NCBI RefSeq assembly: GCF_958298935.1
Contig: NC_084937.1
Location: 25,739,568 to 25,803,567, forward strand
Length of the DNA stretch: 64,000 nt
Direction of reading: 5' to 3'
Source of the DNA: Phragmites australis
Taxonomy: Eukaryota > Streptophyta > Magnoliopsida > Poales > Poaceae
Shown: in pieces, positions 60,008 to 64,000 of the stretch
Numbering within the stretch: the first letter of the stretch is position 1
Layout: every line of letters starts with the position of its first letter
Translations under genes and position numbers: made by a program
The notes under the pieces: model-generated
What the model saw: only the letters and a program-made list of their open reading frames with translations
What the model was told of the DNA's origin: nothing
The model's database searches: none

Positions 60008-60626
60008 ATTCTATTGCCGACATGTCAGCACGGACATTTCATACTATTTGCATTCGACATGATGGCTAGAAGCATATCGATATTGGACCCACTGCCTATA
60101 CCGGATTGGTTTAAAGGATATGAACCCATATGCTTCTATCTGTTGAAAACTCTCAAAATTTCCAATAAATTGAATCTAACTCTGGAAGTAGCAAACCCCT
60201 TGTGGATTGACGACATATGTGATTGGCGTCGTATACTACCAATTTGTGTTCCAAAGATAAAAGATTGGTAAATTTCTTACAACATTAGTTCTATCAATTA
60301 GATTATCTATGTAGATGTAACAATTTATTCTTCTACAGGTTTGACTCGGGGTTTTTTGTTATTAACTTCATGCACACATGGAATGGTAAACAACTGCAAC
60401 CACCGATTTGCACTGTGAGTGTTCTCAACGGCATTGTGGTTTACATTAAGCAATTTGACATCTGGTTATGCACTTCTTTTAACAATTACAATGAAATATA
60501 ATGCGCTTATAGGATGCGCACGAACTAAGGAAGAAGTTTTTGGTTGACTTGCTGAAATACAATGGGAATGAATCTAAAGACAACATCCCTGAAGTTGTAC
60601 GAGAATTTGTTAAACGCATCAGATAG
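60008..60626 (+). pseudogene. ULP1-type (C48) cysteine protease C-terminal fragment lacking the catalytic Cys
   Basis: Pieces 60008-60267, 60339-60414 and 60513-60626 splice in phase. They read ILLPTCQHGHFILFAFDMMA, ISILDPLP, then a linker, then FDSGFFVINFMHTWNGKQL, then DAHELRKKFLVDLL and end REFVKRIR before TAG. The order H (GHFILF), D (ILDPLP) and a D-x-G-F-F-V block is that of Ulp1/SENP SUMO proteases, where the last block normally is DCG with the nucleophile Cys. Here it is DSG, so the enzyme would be inactive or altered. The N-terminal half of a ULP1 domain is not visible. Such fragments occur in plant transposons, so this may be captured or belong to a nested element. Confidence 0.72.
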
Positions 60627-61511
60627 TGTATCTTTTCGGAATGAGATATTAGTTGTGCTATTATTTTTGCTTATGACTATTGTACTGTTTACCATTTATT
60701 TTGCTTATTATGACTATTGTACCGTTTGTTAAACGTTATCTCAGATGTTGTTTTACCTTAATGTGGTACTTCTCTGGATTTTGAGAGTTTTCATTATCCA
60801 CCACATCATCATATTAATCTCAATAATACAATATTTCATGCTCCTCATTAGGTAAAGCAGAAAAATATCATTTCTGTTTTCCTCGTACCTACTGCATATT
60901 ACTCTCTTTGATGCAGATCTTTTCGGAGGAGTAAAAGTCAGGATCCGGAGCCTTGTCAATTGGGGCCTGAGTTGAGCAGTCTCTGAATAATACAATCCCT
61001 TGTATTGTATCAATTTGCGAAGAACTAGAACAGGTATATCTTTGCACGACAAGTGTTAATATTCTTTGCCAACTTAATAGGAGTCGGTTGGTATTGTTTG
61101 CAAACTTACTGAAAAAAGACCACCTCCAGTTGAATTTCAAGAATGGGTCATCGTGGTATAACATATTTGCTTCATTGTGCAATTGAGAAGTTTACAAATT
61201 GGTCATGGATTGCATACGGATGAAACCTCTGATGCACCTCATGTACCAAGCTTCAGCTATTTTGGACTCAGATTGCTCCTCAGTATCTCGCCGCGTACCT
61301 CGAGTCCTCGTCTTGTATTTTCTTTCTTCCTTTATTATTTCTTCCATTGCAACTTATAAAATTTTCATGCTATTTCACTTTGGTAAAATTATATAAGAAG
61401 CTTTTACCTACGTACTATCTCACTTGACTCATTCTCTTTCCTCTACATTGTTCCTGATAAAGTTACAGTTATTTTGTAGAATAATAATCTTTGTATGACT
61501 ATACATGTGTT
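60627..61511 (+). other. Helitron 3' non-coding region
   Basis: AT-rich sequence with no recognised exon. Minus-strand open frames at 60753-61182 have no identifiable domain. Confidence 0.4.
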
Positions 61512-61559
61512 ACGTCACTTTTATTTAATAAATTTTTGACGTCCGTTGCAGATAACTAA
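61512..61559 (+). other. Candidate 3' terminus of the Helitron
   Basis: Palindrome ACGTCA...TGACGT followed by CCGTTGCAGATAACTAA and then T. CTAA fits the Helitron CTRR rule, and CCGTTGCA resembles the start of the terminal hairpin common in grass Helitrons, but the expected GC-rich hairpin arm is missing. The end is therefore plausible, not proven. Confidence 0.4.
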
Positions 61560-61800
61560 TCTAAAGAAAATAACGCTAGAAATCTCATTGTAAAAGTTAG
61601 AACACTAAAGAGCTGAAATCTCTTCAGGTCGAAATCTCCCCCGCGAAGGGAACCGTTGGGTTCAGTCTTAGCCGGCCTTGGAGAGCCAGCGAGGCGAGCG
61701 ACCAGCACGCCGTCGTGTCTCCATCCCTCCCTCCCCCGCTCTCCCATTACTCCTCATCTCGGCGCCGAGGCGAGCGAGCGAGGCATCTCGTGGCGTGACG
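61560..61800 (+). promoter_or_regulatory. Promoter/5' leader of the coiled-coil gene
   Basis: 240 bp between the proposed Helitron end and the start codon. The last 130 bp are rich in C and T with CCCTCCCTCC tracts, as in grass 5' leaders. A large element ending here would have displaced older upstream promoter sequence. Confidence 0.45.
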
Positions 61801-64000
61801 ATGCTCCCGAGGTGGCTTTTCCTCGCGCTGCTGCTCGTCGCGCTCGCCGCCGGGTCGGTGGCGACGCAGGACGCGGCGGTGGAGGGCGTGGCGCCGGCGG
61901 CGGAGGAGATCGTGGCGAACGCGATGGCCAAGGAGGCGGCGGTGCTGGCGGCCGAGCTGGGCCAGCTCAGGGCGAAGATCTCCGCCTTAGGTGCGCGCGC
62001 GCGTACATGGCTCCGGGTTCCGCAGCTCGTTGCCGTTCTGCTGCTGCGGCCTCTTCGTTTGGTTCTGCTGGGTTTCATGGGGTTTAGTTGACTCGCTAGG
62101 GTTCTGGTGGTGATTTGATGTTGAGGGAACGGGGCAATGCGCGATTCGGAGAGCTTGGTGGGGGTGGGATTTGGATCGGTGGGTGCTTCACTGGATTAGC
62201 CTTCAAATTTGATCTGATTTCGAATGGTTCGATTGATGTCAGATCGGTCTGGGGAATGCTTCTGTTAATAGCTTTCGATTTCGAGCAAAAGCCTTCTCGT
62301 CCTACCATACATTTACCTAGCAAGTTAGAGGGCGGCAGTGCTTTGTACGATACATTTTTGGCTTGTAATATCAGAGCGAAACAATTTGGGTAAAATAGCA
62401 TGAGTAGCTGAGTGCAAGTCATACCAACCTCTAGTCATCACAAAAATGCTGCATGATCCTTCCTGAAGTTTTGAATAATTAGAAGGATCCTGAGTGTTTT
62501 CATTCTGCAGAGTCACGCATTGCAGAGCAGACCCTGGAGTTGAAGACCAAGGACGATGCAAATGAAACACTGAAAAAGGTTATCGAGCAGGAGTCACAAA
62601 AGATAGCTACTCTGCAGAGTGAGATAACTTCTGTCAAGGTGATTTAACAAAAAAGATTACATTGTTGAAGCATGGTTTTGTACCCTATTGAAGTAATTAT
62701 ATCCATTAACTGCTGCATATACAGGCAAAGGGGTCTTTAGCTGCAGAGGAGCAGGCAAGCAAGGCCAATGTGCAGGCTATTGAGCTTGAGAAGCAGGTAG
62801 TGAGAAGGCAGAATTCCATGAACAGTTAGTGTGATAGGATGTTATGGTTTACTGTGTCTGATATCACCTCTTCCAGATCGATAAGCTCAAGAAGGATATT
62901 AAAGCCCAAAATAGCAAAAAGGCAGCTCTCGAAGCCAGGGCTGGTGATGCAGAGAAGAAGGTGCAAGAGCTGAATGGGAAGCTGGAGAAAGTAAGTATGC
63001 AGCTGTGGTTCTCAAGTTGTCTTCTTTGCGGCTACACCATAATTTTCTCTGTTTCACTAAAAAAAATTGGACAAGTTTGCATTTGCTTAATATGTCGATA
63101 TGCTCCTGTGACTTTGTAAATTATTTAGTGGCCATGATGAATTTCTTATGGTTAAACAGCATGTCTGCTATCCTTGATAGGTTATGCTGCTATTTTTTTT
63201 TGTGTGTATATGGTTCCAGAGACTGGTAAATGTTCTAAATTTCTCTGTTTTTCTTCATTGTTCATGCTAATTTAAGTACAACTATGTAACTATACTACAC
63301 AAAATTCATGAAAAGTTAAGATCAAATTCCTCTATCACAGTTCAGCGATGGTACTGACTGATAAAAAGTTTGAACAGTTGTGAGAGTTCCATGGTATGAA
63401 AGAACACACATGGTATGCCATCATCTTATTTATCATAAGTAGAGCTGAGCCTCATGCCTTATTGAGCTAAAATTCTAGTTGTGAAGCCAACAAAGGTTTG
63501 AGGCTAATTTCAGTTGAAATGCAAGCTAGATTATCATGTATGTTTTCTTTTCTATTGCTCGTCTCTAAAAGTTTCAGTGGAAACAGGGGTTAGACCTTTG
63601 AATAGAAAAGAGGTTTATTATCTTTTTATTATTTGACAATTGCTTACTTGTTTTCTTACTGTTCTTAATAGCACTACGCACTTCTTTTATTTGGTGAATA
63701 CTGTGCTTATTTTTATATTGCTCTTAATAGCTCCAGAGGACAAGCAACGAGCAAAAGCGCAGGATCCAGAAGACTGAACTTGCTCTTAGAGCTGCTGAGG
63801 TTTGTAATAAATCTGACTACTGTGACAATGATCTGATGTTATGTGATTATTCTCTTCAACCTTTGTTTCTCATGTTTCTAGGAGGAGCTGATGAAGGTGC
63901 AGTTAGAAACAACAACAAAATTGAAACAGCCGAGAGAGGTAAACATGTATTGTATTGCTTCAGCTGCTGTCCTATCAGTGCTTGTCAGGTTGATGTATAT
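61801..64000 (+). CDS. Coiled-coil protein with signal peptide (At4g31340/At2g24420-like), 5' part
   Basis: Exons 61801-61990, 62511-62638, 62725-62796, 62877-62990, 63731-63799 and 63882-63938 are in phase (210 codons so far), and a donor at 63939 shows that the gene continues beyond the window. The N-terminus MLPRWLFLALLLVALAAGSV is a clear signal peptide. From about residue 30 the protein is an almost unbroken Glu/Lys/Leu/Ala heptad coiled coil (AVLAAELGQLRAKISALESR, then EKQIDKLKKDIKAQNSKK, QRRIQK-like units). It matches a plant family annotated as DNA-repair-ATPase-related or myosin-heavy-chain-like, but with no demonstrated ATPase domain; with the signal peptide it more likely works in the secretory pathway or ER. 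The function is unknown. Confidence 0.85.

Larger units (their letters stand above)
43604..61559 (+). mobile_element. Putative large autonomous-type Helitron with captured gene fragments
   Basis: The body is secure: an RPA-like OB-fold gene (47936-49362) followed by a Rep/PIF1-helicase gene (50416-56644) in the same direction is the protein set of plant Helitrons. The ends are tentative. The 5' end is proposed at TCCTATTCTCTCCTACTT (43604), preceded by A. The 3' end is proposed at CTAA (61556-61559), followed by T, with a subterminal palindrome ACGTCA/TGACGT (61512-61517 with 61537-61542). This obeys insertion between A and T, and Helitrons make no target duplication. Between the helicase and the 3' end lie pieces resembling an inositol-tetrakisphosphate kinase exon, an SRI-like domain (opposite strand) and a ULP1-type protease, suggesting gene capture. 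At about 18 kb it is large; a nested or shorter element is possible. Confidence 0.6.

Noticed and set aside
1..64000. tRNA, rRNA or snoRNA genes
   Set aside because: No cloverleaf with A and B boxes or other recognisable structural RNA was found by eye; PBS matches to initiator Met tRNA are only short retroelement primers.

Overview
The window is plant nuclear DNA, almost certainly from a grass (Poaceae). The genes have many GT–AG introns and GC-rich first exons. Introns and spacers carry typical grass transposons: a Tourist-like MITE with GGCCCTGTTTG ends, Mutator-like elements with 9-bp target duplications, LTR retrotransposons, a LINE tail and a large Helitron. The species cannot be named from the sequence alone.

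Layout. (1) 1794-15950, minus: a 21-exon gene for a SEN1/senataxin-like SF1 RNA/DNA helicase; the exons I chained give an open frame of 2411 residues. (2) 16799-20777, plus, divergent from the helicase: a 376-aa mitochondrial-carrier protein of the Brittle1-like (BTL1) type. (3) 21052-22652: a Pack-MULE-like element with long inverted ends and captured ARM-repeat gene pieces. (4) 23568-29165, minus: a decayed Ty3/gypsy element with both LTRs, PBS and PPT. (5) 30824-33670, plus: EMC3, ER membrane protein complex subunit 3, 251 aa. (6) 34445-35919, minus: a broken papain-like cysteine protease gene; just upstream of it is a compact gag-only retrotransposon (36068-37921) with perfect 5-bp target duplications. 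(7) 38458-40396, minus: an F-box protein gene, followed by a LINE 3' remnant. (8) about 43604-61559: a putative very large Helitron holding an RPA-like OB-fold gene, a Rep/PIF1-helicase gene of 1883 codons with three internal stop codons, and fragments resembling host genes (inositol-tetrakisphosphate kinase exon, SRI-like domain, ULP1-type protease). (9) 61801 to the window end, plus: the 5' part of a coiled-coil protein gene with a signal peptide.

The host genes (helicase, mitochondrial carrier, EMC3, F-box, coiled-coil protein) are unrelated housekeeping-type genes and do not form a pathway cluster. The unusual content is in the mobile layer. The Helitron is the best candidate for a noteworthy system, because it combines a near-complete replication module with several captured exons in both orientations. 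Two Mutator-type elements and the gag-only retroelement have well-defined ends. All exon boundaries were inferred by hand from splice consensus and frame continuity; no search was run.
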